From NCBI GenBank assembly GCA_001701135.1, contig DAAN01000015.1:31357-95356 (forward strand): a stretch of 64,000 nucleotides of DNA. Reading direction: 5' to 3'. Below, one piece after another: positions 26,027 to 35,030 of the stretch. Every line of letters starts with the position of its first letter. Within the stretch, counting starts at the first letter, position 1. This DNA comes from Bacteroidales bacterium H3. GTDB taxonomy: Bacteria; Bacteroidota; Bacteroidia; Bacteroidales; Muribaculaceae. A program made the position numbers and the translations under genes. The notes under the pieces were generated by a model. It saw nothing but the letters and a program-made list of their open reading frames with translations, had not been told where the DNA came from and did no database searches.

Positions 26027-26563
26027 TTAGAATGGCGACTCGCTGAGCAGACCGTTGAACGCGATCTGCAGAGGCAGCATCATCAGCCCTAAAACTATCG
26101 AGAGGATAATGAGCCACTGCGTGGCATTGGAGAGTTTGTTGGCCTTGACGAGGTTGCCGCGGTTATAGTTCGATTTTACCAGACAGGAGCACACGATGGC
26201 TGCCACACCCAAAATCTGGCAGCAGAGAATGGTGACGACAATCGACCAGGCCAGATAAGCCGGAGGGCAAGGCTCGGCGTTGACCGGAGCCTGAGCAGCC
26301 TGCTGCCATCCCGGCTGAGCGGGAGGAGCGGCGGTTTCCACTTCCACCACTACGGTTTCCTCAGTGGGTTCCGGCGCCGCTGCGCCGCTGCGGTCACGGA
26401 AATCGATCAGATACTTAAGCTCCTCAATCTGCTGCGCCTCGACCCAGTCGGGCAAGCCCTGGGTCCAGACCATGCTTGTGGGGCCTATGCCCATTTCCAC
26501 AAGTTCAGCGGCCGAATAGGGGCCGGCATGTTTGTCGTCGACGATAGTCCAGTATTCTTTCAT
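26027..26563 (-). CDS. GYF_2 (DUF4339) plus CD225/dispanin membrane protein
   Basis: 178 residues. An N-terminal GYF_2 domain (about 4-50; WTIVDDKHAGPYSAAELVEMG, MVWTQGLPDWVEA) precedes a Pro/Ala/Glu-rich linker (about 58-98). A C-terminal CD225 domain has two membrane segments (AYLAWSIVVTILCCQILGV, NATQWLIILSIVLGLMMLP), with the basic loop between them. CD225 is the fold of eukaryotic interferon-induced transmembrane proteins; the bacterial role is unknown. First gene of a pair with DUF2752. A 13-bp direct repeat and a palindrome lie at its promoter. Confidence 0.88.
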   Translation of the reverse strand: MKEYWTIVDDKHAGPYSAAELVEMGIGPTSMVWTQGLPDWVEAQQIEELKYLIDFRDRSGAAAPEPTEETVVVEVETAAPPAQPGWQQAAQAPVNAEPCPPAYLAWSIVVTILCCQILGVAAIVCSCLVKSNYNRGNLVKANKLSNATQWLIILSIVLGLMMLPLQIAFNGLLSESPF

Positions 26564-26580
26564 CTATGGCTGTCTTTATA

Positions 26581-26609
26581 TACACTCCAAGTGATTTACA
26601 CTCCAAGTG
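26581..26609. repeat. 13-bp direct repeat TACACTCCAAGTG x2
   Basis: Exact copies at 26581-26593 and 26597-26609 (16-bp period) sit at the predicted start of transcription of the GYF/CD225 gene. Confidence 0.8.
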
Positions 26610-26615
26610 TGACCG

Positions 26616-26653
26616 CAAATATAACATTTTTTATCGGAATATCCGATAAAAAT
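26616..26653 (-). promoter_or_regulatory. Promoter of the GYF/CD225-DUF2752 pair with palindrome at -33
   Basis: Minus-strand TATATTTG (26616-26623) matches the -7 box. The region where the -33 element should be holds a palindrome (TTTATCGGA/TCCGATAAA, about 26629-26650) instead of TTTG. Together with the direct repeat just downstream this suggests regulated transcription. Confidence 0.4.
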
Positions 26654-26655
26654 CA

Positions 26656-26695
26656 TAAAAAGCCTGCGCAGAATATCATAAGAAATGCGCAGGCT
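26656..26695 (-). terminator. deoC terminator
   Basis: Minus-strand hairpin with 10-bp arms (AGCCTGCGCA 26686-26695, partner 26661-26670) followed by TTTTTATG, just past the deoC stop. Confidence 0.85.
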
Positions 26696-26706
26696 AATAT
26701 GAGGGA

Positions 26707-27594
26707 TCAGAAGAAGCGGGTCTCTGTGCCGATAATCGAGCTGAGGAGGTTGTTGGCAAGCGATGAGGCACCGATGCGGAAATACTCGTTGGTGAGCCAC
26801 TTCTCGCCGAGAATCTCGCGGACGAGGCAGTAATACGCCACGGCCTCGTCGGTGGTGCGGATGCCGCCGGCAGGCTTGAAACCTACCATCCGGCCCGTCT
26901 GCTCATAATATTCCCTGATACATTTGAGCATGACCCATGCAGCCTCGAGCGAGGCGCCGGGAAATTCCTTGCCGGTAGAGGTCTTGATGAAATCGGCTCC
27001 GGAGTACATGGCCAGCACCGACGCATTGCGGATGTTCTCGGCTGTACCGAGGGCACCGGTCTCCAGAATCACTTTCAGACGGGCGTTGCGGGCAGCATCC
27101 TTAAGTTCCTGAATTTCATCGGCAACACCCTCGTAGTCGCCGTCGAGGAAACTGCCCACATTCATCACGATGTCGATTTCGTCGGCACCGCCGTCGACAG
27201 CCAGAGCCGTCTCGGCTACCTTGACCTCGGGGAAAGTCTGCGACGACGGGAAACCGCCCGACACGCAGGCGATGTCGACCTCCGACACCTCAAGCACCGC
27301 GCGGACAATGGGTGCGAAGTTGGGATAGACACAGATGGCGGCCACCGAGGGCAACTCGGGGTGCTCCGTCTCGAAAAGATTAACCTTTTCAGTGAAATCG
27401 GCCACGGAGCGGGGCGAATCTGTGGCGCGGAGCGTGGTCAGGTCGATGCAGTTGAAAAGCATCTTCCACACCTCGGGGGTGGAACACTCCTTGAGGTCGC
27501 GGTCGATGATCCGTTTCACCTCCGAGGCCACCAGGGCGTCGTCGGCGTTCACCTGCGAGCGGCCTATAGCCTCATGATATTTGTCAAGTGCCAT
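26707..27594 (-). CDS. deoC: Deoxyribose-phosphate aldolase
   Basis: 295 residues, of the longer type with an N-terminal extension of about 60 residues. Cleaves 2-deoxyribose 5-phosphate to glyceraldehyde 3-phosphate and acetaldehyde in deoxynucleoside breakdown. Features are CVYPNFAPIVR, GGADEIDIVMNVG, KVILETG, the Schiff-base lysine in ADFIKTSTGKEFPGA, and GFKPAGGIRT. It lies 33 bp after the carboxynorspermidine dehydrogenase gene on the same strand. Confidence 0.95.
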   Translation of the reverse strand: MALDKYHEAIGRSQVNADDALVASEVKRIIDRDLKECSTPEVWKMLFNCIDLTTLRATDSPRSVADFTEKVNLFETEHPELPSVAAICVYPNFAPIVRAVLEVSEVDIACVSGGFPSSQTFPEVKVAETALAVDGGADEIDIVMNVGSFLDGDYEGVADEIQELKDAARNARLKVILETGALGTAENIRNASVLAMYSGADFIKTSTGKEFPGASLEAAWVMLKCIREYYEQTGRMVGFKPAGGIRTTDEAVAYYCLVREILGEKWLTNEYFRIGASSLANNLLSSIIGTETRFF

Positions 27595-27627
27595 ATATCA
27601 GTCAGAGTTTAATTATTATACAACCTC

Positions 27628-28851
27628 TTAAAGCTCAAGCGGTTCGTTTACGATTTCCTCCCAGGGCAGACCTTGCAGAGGCAGCTGCTCCATGAAAGGA
27701 TCGGGATCGAACTCCTCCACATTGTGCACGCCGGGCTTGCGCCACTGGCCGGTGAGGAACATCATGGCGCCGATCATCGCGGGCACACCGGTGGTGTAGC
27801 TCACGGCCTGCATGCCGGTCTCCTCGAAAGCGGCGTGATGCGAGCAGTTGTTGTAGATGTAATAGGTCATGGGCTTGCCCTCCTTGTCCTTGCCCGAGAT
27901 GCGGCAGCCGATCGAGGTCTCGCCTGTGTAGTTCTCGCCCAGGTCCTGAGGATTGGGGAGCACTGCCTTGAGGAACTGCAGAGGCACGATTTTCTGGCCG
28001 TTGTAGTCGATCTCGTCGATGCGGGCCATGCCTATGTCCTGAATCACGCGCAGATGGGTGAGGTATTCCTGGCCGAAAGTCATCCAGAAACGTGCACGGC
28101 GGATGGTGGGGAAGTTCTGCACCAGCGACTCCAGTTCCTCGTGATAGAGCAGATATGAGTCACGCGGACCGATGCGCGGATAGTTAAGTTCCTTATGATA
28201 TTCCAGCGGCTTGGTCACCACCCATTTGCCATCCTCGTAGTAGCGGCCGTTCTGGGTGATTTCGCGTATATTGATTTCGGGATTGAAGTTTGTGGCGAAA
28301 GCCTTGCCATGATTGCCGGCGTTGCAGTCGACGATGTCGAGGGTCTCCATGGCCGAGAAATAATGTTTGGCGGCATAGGCGGTGAACACACCCGACACAC
28401 CCGGGTCGAAACCGCAGCCGAGGATGGCCGTCAGGCCCGCTTTCTCGAAGCGCTCGCGGTAGGCCCACTGCCAGGAATACTCGAAATGAGCCACATCGCG
28501 CGGCTCATAGTTGGCCGTGTCGAGATAGCTCACGCCGCATTCCAGGCAGGCGTCCATGATGGTAAGATCCTGATAAGGCAGAGCCAGATTCATCACCAGG
28601 TCGGGTTTGTGGCGGCGCAGCAGCGCGCACAGCTCGTCGACTGAGTCGGCGTTGACGCGATCAGTGACAATTTCGGGAAGCTTGCGGCCCTCCTTGCGGG
28701 CACGCTCGGCGATAGCGGCGGCCACGGCATCGCACTTTTCGCGGCGACGCGAAGCGAGCACGATTTCGTTGAAGACATCAGGGTTCTGGGCGCACTTGTG
28801 GGCGGCCACGGTGCCCACGCCCCCAACGCCGATTATGATAACTTTAGCCAT
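27628..28851 (-). CDS. Carboxynorspermidine dehydrogenase (saccharopine dehydrogenase family)
   Basis: 407 residues from the ATG at 28851 (MAKVIIIGVGGVG). Members of this family reductively condense a diamine with aspartate semialdehyde to give carboxy(nor)spermidine, the route to spermidine in most Bacteroidetes. It has a Rossmann N-terminus, ASRRREKCDAVA, NLALPYQDLTIMDACLECGVSYLDTANYE and ILGCGFDPGVSGVFTAYA. Length fits. The decarboxylase partner is not in the window. Confidence 0.9.
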   Translation of the reverse strand: MAKVIIIGVGGVGTVAAHKCAQNPDVFNEIVLASRRREKCDAVAAAIAERARKEGRKLPEIVTDRVNADSVDELCALLRRHKPDLVMNLALPYQDLTIMDACLECGVSYLDTANYEPRDVAHFEYSWQWAYRERFEKAGLTAILGCGFDPGVSGVFTAYAAKHYFSAMETLDIVDCNAGNHGKAFATNFNPEINIREITQNGRYYEDGKWVVTKPLEYHKELNYPRIGPRDSYLLYHEELESLVQNFPTIRRARFWMTFGQEYLTHLRVIQDIGMARIDEIDYNGQKIVPLQFLKAVLPNPQDLGENYTGETSIGCRISGKDKEGKPMTYYIYNNCSHHAAFEETGMQAVSYTTGVPAMIGAMMFLTGQWRKPGVHNVEEFDPDPFMEQLPLQGLPWEEIVNEPLEL

Positions 28852-28893
28852 TTTCAATGAGTGTTATTGTGTTGGGTTTTGATGTAGGATGCA

Positions 28894-28926
28894 CAAAGTT
28901 AACTAATTTTTTCGGGTTTGAGCCAA
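28894..28926 (-). promoter_or_regulatory. Promoter of carboxynorspermidine dehydrogenase
   Basis: Minus-strand TTGG (28923-28926), 21 bp, TAACTTTG (28894-28901), about 43 bp before the start codon. Confidence 0.6.
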
Positions 28927-29047
28927 CGGCCTGCATTAATTTTCGCTAAAACTCACCCCGCGGGCCATTTGTCTCCGGCGCCGGGATAATAAAAACGCTT
29001 CTGAGCCGTTATCAGTTAGGGGTAAAATCCCCGAATCACATTTCCCG

Positions 29048-32000
29048 ATGAAATTCCCCTGCCTCAGAATATTACTCTTCGCGGTCATTGCCCTGCTGAC
29101 GGGCATACCCGCCCTGCATGCTCTATCTCCCGACTTCTACGCCGCCTCAAGCCGTCTGGCCTCGGGCTATTGGGTCAAGGTGTCGGTGACGCAGAGCGGC
29201 ATGTACTGCCTCACCGACCAGCAGTTGCGCCAGTGGGGCTTCAGCGACCCCTCGCGCGTGAAAGTCTACGGCTACGGCGCCCGCCGTCTGCCCGAACGCC
29301 TCGACAACAGCTACATCGACGACCTGCCGCAGACCGCCTCGGAGTATATTGCCGGGCGCGGCGTGGTGTTTTATGGCGAAGGCCCTCTGTCGGTAACCAA
29401 CACCACATCGACCGCCCATCGCCCCGTGCAGAACCCCTTCACAGTCAAAGGATACTACTTCCTGACAGCCGACGGCAGCGACGAGCGTCTGGTGCCCGCC
29501 GAGTCAACACTCTCCGATCCATCGGCCGGCTCACCTGCACGCTCGGTGCGTTTCATGGTCAGCCATGAGCAGGAACTTGAATCACCCGGCCAGGCCGGCC
29601 ACCTGCTCGTGGGCGAATCGTTCAAATTCAACAAGAGTCAGACATTTACCCTCGCCACCCCCGGCGCCGACCCCGACAACACAGCCGCCCGCATAGAGGT
29701 TTCGTTCATAGCCAACACCTATTCCGTTCCCTCGCAGCTCACCTACACGTTCAACGGCACCGCGCTCCCCTCGTCGGGAGGCGACCGCATATCGGCCAAC
29801 AGCGACCACTATGCCCACGGCTATGAAGGGGTGTCAAACAAATCCGTCACAGTCAACGGCTCCACGGCCACTGTAGGCATCGACTACGCATGCTCCGGCA
29901 CCGTAGTCAAAGCCAACCTCAACTATATCGCCATTACCTACAACCGTCTGCTCGACGTGGGCAACGGCGGCCAGATGCTCTTTTACGGAAGCTCGGGCAA
30001 CAACGGCTACTCCATGGCCGGGGGCGCCGACGGCCTGCGTGTGTGGGATGTCACCTCCCTCACCGACATTTCGGCAATGAAACTCAGCCAGCCCGATGCC
30101 GACGGCCGCCGCACCTGGAGCCTCCGCCGCAGCGGCGCGCGCCTCTTCGCGGCATGGACCCCCGCCTCGCAGTTCATGCAGGCCACCAACGAGGGTGTGG
30201 TGCGTAACCAGGACCTCCACGCAATGGCCTCGGCCGACATGGTGATTTTCACACTGCCGCAATGGCGCACCCAGGCCAACCGTCTGGCCGACTTTCACCG
30301 CACTTTTCCCGGCGACACCCTCTCCGTGGCGGTGCTCACACCTCAGGAAATCTACAACGAATTCTCGTCGGGCGCCCCCGACGCACAGGCATTCCGCAAA
30401 CTGCTGAAGATGCTCTACGACCGCCGGAACGTGTCGGAGCACCCCCTGCGCTATGCCCTGTTCATGTCGCGTGTCACCTATGACAACCGCCGCCTCACCC
30501 CCGAGGTCAAAAGCCTCGACTATCCCATGCTCCCGGCGTGGTTCACCGACCGCGGACTGCACGACAACGACTCATACACCACCGACGACATCTTCTCCTT
30601 TCTCCAGGACAACAGCGGCACCAATACGGCATCAGACAAACTCGACATAGCCGTGGGGCGCATCCCGTGCACTTCGGCATCGGAGGCCGAGGCCGCCGTC
30701 GACAAAATCGAGCGCTACACCCGCAAACTCGACGACGGCAACTGGCGCAACAACTTCCTCATCACCGCCGACGACGAGGATGAAGCCGAGCACATGATCC
30801 AGGCTGAAAAGCTCTGGGATTTCCTCTCGGTAGCCGACGACGGGCACACCGACCTCTCCAAGAAAATCTACATCGACGAGTTTCCCCGCGTGTCGAACAG
30901 CACCGAGGATGGCCGCCGCCTGCTCTTCCGCGCCCTCGACGAGGGCGCCCTGTGGTGGATCTACATAGGCCACGCCAACACCACATCGCTCACGGCCGAG
31001 AACTTCGTGAACTACACCGACCTCAACAACCTCTATCTGCGCCGCTTCCCCGTGATGTATGCCGCCACCTGCAACTTCCTGCGATGGGACAGCCCCACGA
31101 TCTCCGGCGCCGAAATCCTTTTCCGCAACCCCAACGGCGGCGTGGCGGCAGTCATTTCCGCCGTGCGTCCCGTCTACATCCCCAACAACGGCTATCTGAG
31201 TGCGGCTTTCGGCCGCTTCTTCCTCGCCCGCGAGACCGACGGAAGGCTCCTCACTTTCGGTGAAATATACCGCCAGGCCAAAAACGACTACCGCATCTAC
31301 ACCAAGACCGATCCCCTCGGACGCCCCGCAGCCGACTCCAACAAGCTCCGCTTCGTGCTCATGGGCGACCCCGCGATGCGTCTGGCAATTCCCTCCAACC
31401 GCGTGGTCATCGACAAAGTGGCCGGCAAAGAGGTGCCCGTCACCCCCGCCAAGGATGCTCCATGCCTCATGGCCCGCCAGCAGACCACCATGGAGGGCCG
31501 CGTACTAAATGCCGCCGGCGACGCCGTGATGACCGACTTCAACGGCACTGTGGTGGCTACCCTCTACGATGCCGCCCAGAGCGTCACCACACTCGGCAAC
31601 GGTTCGGCAGGTGTTCCGTTCTCCTTCGATAAACCGCAGGGCGACCGCCTCTTCATCGGCAACGCCAAGGTCACCGGAGGCCGTTTCACCCTCCCGGTGG
31701 TGATGCCCTCGGAGGTGGCCGACAACTACCGCAGCGCCGCCATCAACCTTTATGCCTATGAGGAGGGTACATCATCCGACCTTGCCCGCAAGGCCGTGGG
31801 CGTCAACCGCGACTTCTTTGTCTACGGCATCGACGAAAACGCCCGCCCCGACACGGTGCCCCCGGTCATCGAGTCGTTCTATCTCAACCATCCCTCATTC
31901 CGCTCCGGCGACACTGTCAACCCCAACCCCACGGTCATCGCCGAGTTCTCCGACGATCTTTCGATCAACCTCTCGTCGGCCGGCATCGGACATTCCATCG

Positions 32001-32524
32001 CCCTCTACCTCGACAATGGCGAAAAAAGCTTTGCCGACGTGGCCGACTACTTCACCCCCTTTGTCGACGGACGCAACGGCGGCAGCATAGTCTATCCTAT
32101 TGAAAATCTCTCCGACGGCCCCCACTCGCTGCGTCTGCGTGTGTGGGACACCGCTCCCAACTCAGCCGAGCAGACCATCGACTTCTGGGTAACACACAAA
32201 ATCGCCCCGCAGATCTACCGCGTGTACACCGACTGCAATCCAGCCTCAGAATATGCCAACTTCTATGTCAGTCACGACCGGCCCGACGCCGAAGTCACCG
32301 TCACCGTGGAGGTGTTCGACCTGATGGGGCGCCGACTCTGGGGCGCCACCAAGACAGGCCGCAGCGACATGTTTGAATCGCTCCCCATCAAATGGGACCT
32401 CACCGACTACGGCGGCCACCGCGTAGGTCGCGGCATATATCTCTACCGCGCCACCATCTCCGACAAAGTGTCGGGCGAACGCTGCACCACCGAGTCGCAG
32501 AAGCTCGCCGTGACGGCACAGTGA
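29048..32524 (+). CDS. porU: Type IX secretion system sortase PorU
   Basis: 1158 residues. Signal peptide (about 1-25), then the PorU opening (ASSRLASGYWVKVSV, GMYCLTDQQLRQWGFSDPSRVKVYGYG, NPFTVKGYYFLT). The C25 domain carries the probable catalytic His642 (IYIGHAN) and Cys675 (YAATCNF), followed by the GAEILFRNPNGGVAAV segment. The end is the typical PorU tail (YVSHDRPDAEVTVTVEVFDLMGRRLW, WDLTDYGGHRVGRGIYLYRATISD). PorU removes the C-terminal signal of type IX cargo at the cell surface. It resembles the family more closely than the paralogue at 7720 and stands as a single gene. Confidence 0.9.
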   Translation: MKFPCLRILLFAVIALLTGIPALHALSPDFYAASSRLASGYWVKVSVTQSGMYCLTDQQLRQWGFSDPSRVKVYGYGARRLPERLDNSYIDDLPQTASEYIAGRGVVFYGEGPLSVTNTTSTAHRPVQNPFTVKGYYFLTADGSDERLVPAESTLSDPSAGSPARSVRFMVSHEQELESPGQAGHLLVGESFKFNKSQTFTLATPGADPDNTAARIEVSFIANTYSVPSQLTYTFNGTALPSSGGDRISANSDHYAHGYEGVSNKSVTVNGSTATVGIDYACSGTVVKANLNYIAITYNRLLDVGNGGQMLFYGSSGNNGYSMAGGADGLRVWDVTSLTDISAMKLSQPDADGRRTWSLRRSGARLFAAWTPASQFMQATNEGVVRNQDLHAMASADMVIFTLPQWRTQANRLADFHRTFPGDTLSVAVLTPQEIYNEFSSGAPDAQAFRKLLKMLYDRRNVSEHPLRYALFMSRVTYDNRRLTPEVKSLDYPMLPAWFTDRGLHDNDSYTTDDIFSFLQDNSGTNTASDKLDIAVGRIPCTSASEAEAAVDKIERYTRKLDDGNWRNNFLITADDEDEAEHMIQAEKLWDFLSVADDGHTDLSKKIYIDEFPRVSNSTEDGRRLLFRALDEGALWWIYIGHANTTSLTAENFVNYTDLNNLYLRRFPVMYAATCNFLRWDSPTISGAEILFRNPNGGVAAVISAVRPVYIPNNGYLSAAFGRFFLARETDGRLLTFGEIYRQAKNDYRIYTKTDPLGRPAADSNKLRFVLMGDPAMRLAIPSNRVVIDKVAGKEVPVTPAKDAPCLMARQQTTMEGRVLNAAGDAVMTDFNGTVVATLYDAAQSVTTLGNGSAGVPFSFDKPQGDRLFIGNAKVTGGRFTLPVVMPSEVADNYRSAAINLYAYEEGTSSDLARKAVGVNRDFFVYGIDENARPDTVPPVIESFYLNHPSFRSGDTVNPNPTVIAEFSDDLSINLSSAGIGHSIALYLDNGEKSFADVADYFTPFVDGRNGGSIVYPIENLSDGPHSLRLRVWDTAPNSAEQTIDFWVTHKIAPQIYRVYTDCNPASEYANFYVSHDRPDAEVTVTVEVFDLMGRRLWGATKTGRSDMFESLPIKWDLTDYGGHRVGRGIYLYRATISDKVSGERCTTESQKLAVTAQ

Positions 32525-32608
32525 TTCCCCCTGAACGGCGGTTGCAGACCGCCCTCCCCCCCGCCTCATTCTCTTCATTCATCATCATCACCGGCGACGC
32601 CGCGGCTC

Positions 32609-33324
32609 TCAGCGCATCAGGCGCCCGAGCACGGCGTTGCGGTAGTTTGCGCCTATTGCTACCGGAGTGTCACCGATATAAAGGTCGTTTTGGTGTCGAA
32701 TGAGTCTATAGCGGCGATGCTGACGATAAACGATTTGTTGACACGCATGAACCTGTCGGCCGGGAGCGCATCCTCCAGTTCCTTCATGGTCAGGCGTGTC
32801 ACCACTCTGCGGTCGGGCAAGTGAATAATGATGTAATCTTTCAGAGCGGAGGCATAGAGGATATTGTCGAAAGCGATGCGGTGAAAACGCCGGTCGGCCC
32901 GCACGATAATGCAATCCCTGTCGACCGGCAGGCGCTGCTCCTCCCCGCCGGCGGCGACACTCCCGAGCAGCGACTTATATGTCTCGGCCTTCTTCACTGC
33001 CTTGGCAAATCGGTCGGGATCAATCGGTTTCACCAGATAGTCGACGGCGCTGACATCATAACTGTCGGCGGCATATTCGGAATAAGCAGTGGTGAAAATC
33101 ACCATTGCGTTTCCGTCCAGAGTGGCGGCGAAATCGATACCCGTCATGCCGGGCATCTGTATGTCGAGAAAAACCAGGTCGACACGGTTCGTTGCAAGAA
33201 ATTCCGCGGCCGCTGCGGCGCTGTCAAACATTCCGAGCAGCTTCAGCCGCCCGTCATTCTCCACCAGTCGCTTCATGCCGCGGCGCCCGATAGGTTCGTC
33301 ATCTACGATTATACAGTCAATCAT
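32609..33324 (-). CDS. LytTR-family response regulator, frameshifted near the C-terminus
   Basis: The receiver domain has the acidic pocket DDE (8-10), phospho-acceptor Asp54 (VFLDIQMPG) and lysine in VKPID. A LytTR DNA-binding domain follows (about 130-238). The intact frame stops early at 32659 (221 residues, ending SVTLR). One base over, from AAA/TTT at 32680-32682, the frame continues YIGDTPVAIGANYRNAVLG to a stop at 32609, the normal LytTR ending. Adding one T would give 238 residues. The start overlaps the kinase stop by 4 bp, so the two form a two-component pair. The early stop removes the last strand and helix and may impair DNA binding. Confidence 0.85.
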
Positions 33325-35030
33325 ATTGTCGGGATAAAAAGATTTACAGAATAGATATTGTGCGACTCGCTGATTTCCAAGCTGTAACGGTCGCCATAGA
33401 TAAGATCAAGACGCCGGCGGGTGTTCCGAAGCCCCAGTCCGCCGGCAGCTGTTGGGGATGGATTCCCGGCAGGAGGAACATAGCTGTTTTCACACCTGAA
33501 TCTTATGCCACGCTTTTCGCCGCCGACTCTGACCGAAAGGGTGCGCCGCCCGTCGACCACAGAGCTGTGTTTTACGGCATTTTCCACAAAGGTAATGAGC
33601 ACAAGCGACGGTATCTGCCTCCCGCCGATATTCCCTTCAACTCCGATGTCATAGGCAAACGGCTCGATCCGCGAACTTTGCAACCTGAGGTAGGTATCGA
33701 TCACCTCCATCTCGCCGGCCATATCCACGCTGCTGCGCTCTCCCCGCGAAAACTGATATTCGAGCAGATGTTTGAGCTGCAGCAACATGCCGCGGGCACT
33801 GCCGACATCCTCCTCGCTGAGGATTCCGATATTGTTTAGCACATTAAACAGGAAATGAGGATTGATCTGCCTGCGCAGAAACAGATATTCCTGACGCGCC
33901 GTCTCGGCTTTGAGAAGTACCATGCGCCGCCGGGCCACAATCCACTGCCTGAGCAGCTGCACCGAACTGACTCCTGCAAGAAACAGCACCAGCGCGGTGG
34001 CGCTACCCAAAGTAGACACAAGTGCAAGCGGCCACGGACACACACCCGAATAGGGCGACCGGTTGTAGGTGAGCATCTGCAACAACACCATAGGCACGAT
34101 CATGCACACGACCAGCACACACACATCGCGCACATACAGCCGCAGAGACCCGTGCCTGCGGAAGCGGCGGAACAGCCATCCGGCGGTAACGGTGGTGAGA
34201 AGTATGAAAACAAACAGAAGCGTGCCCACACCGATAAAGTTTTCAGCCGAAAACACCGGACGATCGGGCGCCTCGAAAAAGGTCTCCGACGCTATGACTG
34301 TCAGAATCAGCAGAGCGGCGGTGAGCCGCCACAGACGGTAGCGGCGCGATGTCAGGAACGCCGCGAGCGCGGGATGGTCGGCAGGCACGTTGTCGGTGAC
34401 CGGCACCGCCGGCAGGGGCAGCTCGTAGAGCTGACGGCGCAGCATGGCACAGAAGCGGCGTATGCGGCTGTTGGCTCGCTCCACCGACTCATCCATATCA
34501 GCGAGCACGGCATCGATTTCGGCAAACATGCCGTCGGGATTTAGCCGGGAACGCACCTGTGCAATATACCGGCCGAGGTTGTCGGCGGTCTGCGCCTCGC
34601 GGAGCAGCATCCTGCGCCATTGCGTGAAAATGGCGAACATGCCTAATCCCAAGATTATCAGGAACACCAGAGCGCCGTTTGTGACAGCATATAGCATCAA
34701 CCATGGCGAAAGCCAGTCATCTACCCTCTGCGGCACTCCCCAGCGGAGCCGCACGATATATTCCATTCCGAGACTTGCCATAGGGATCAGCAGCGCCATC
34801 AGCATAGCCACCACAAGATAGCTGCGGTAGCGGTGACGCAGCAGCAGCGGCACCGCTATCTCGCTGTTCATGGCTATCATGGCCATGAACAGCAATACCA
34901 ATGGTACGACGGTGAGCAGAAAGGTGTAGCCCCGCGCGGGGAATGTGTCGCCCATGGCTGCAACCACGGCGCTGCCGGCAATGAGAGCGAAAGCCGGTAC
35001 GGCAAGTGCGTATATGGTCCGTCGCTTCAT
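33321..35030 (-). CDS. LytS-type sensor histidine kinase with two membrane blocks
   Basis: 569 residues. There are four membrane helices within about 1-135, a soluble segment of about 100 residues (about 140-240), a second four-helix block (about 245-370), and then the His_kinase domain with phospho-acceptor His392 (RRQINPHFLFNVLNNI), the N-box FVENAVKHS and G-box GGLGLRNTRRRL. The paired membrane blocks are unusual. It overlaps both the DUF4249 gene upstream and the regulator downstream by 4 bp. A signal from the outer membrane receptor or lipoprotein of the same operon is an attractive but unproven idea. Confidence 0.9.
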   Translation of the reverse strand: MKRRTIYALAVPAFALIAGSAVVAAMGDTFPARGYTFLLTVVPLVLLFMAMIAMNSEIAVPLLLRHRYRSYLVVAMLMALLIPMASLGMEYIVRLRWGVPQRVDDWLSPWLMLYAVTNGALVFLIILGLGMFAIFTQWRRMLLREAQTADNLGRYIAQVRSRLNPDGMFAEIDAVLADMDESVERANSRIRRFCAMLRRQLYELPLPAVPVTDNVPADHPALAAFLTSRRYRLWRLTAALLILTVIASETFFEAPDRPVFSAENFIGVGTLLFVFILLTTVTAGWLFRRFRRHGSLRLYVRDVCVLVVCMIVPMVLLQMLTYNRSPYSGVCPWPLALVSTLGSATALVLFLAGVSSVQLLRQWIVARRRMVLLKAETARQEYLFLRRQINPHFLFNVLNNIGILSEEDVGSARGMLLQLKHLLEYQFSRGERSSVDMAGEMEVIDTYLRLQSSRIEPFAYDIGVEGNIGGRQIPSLVLITFVENAVKHSSVVDGRRTLSVRVGGEKRGIRFRCENSYVPPAGNPSPTAAGGLGLRNTRRRLDLIYGDRYSLEISESHNIYSVNLFIPTI

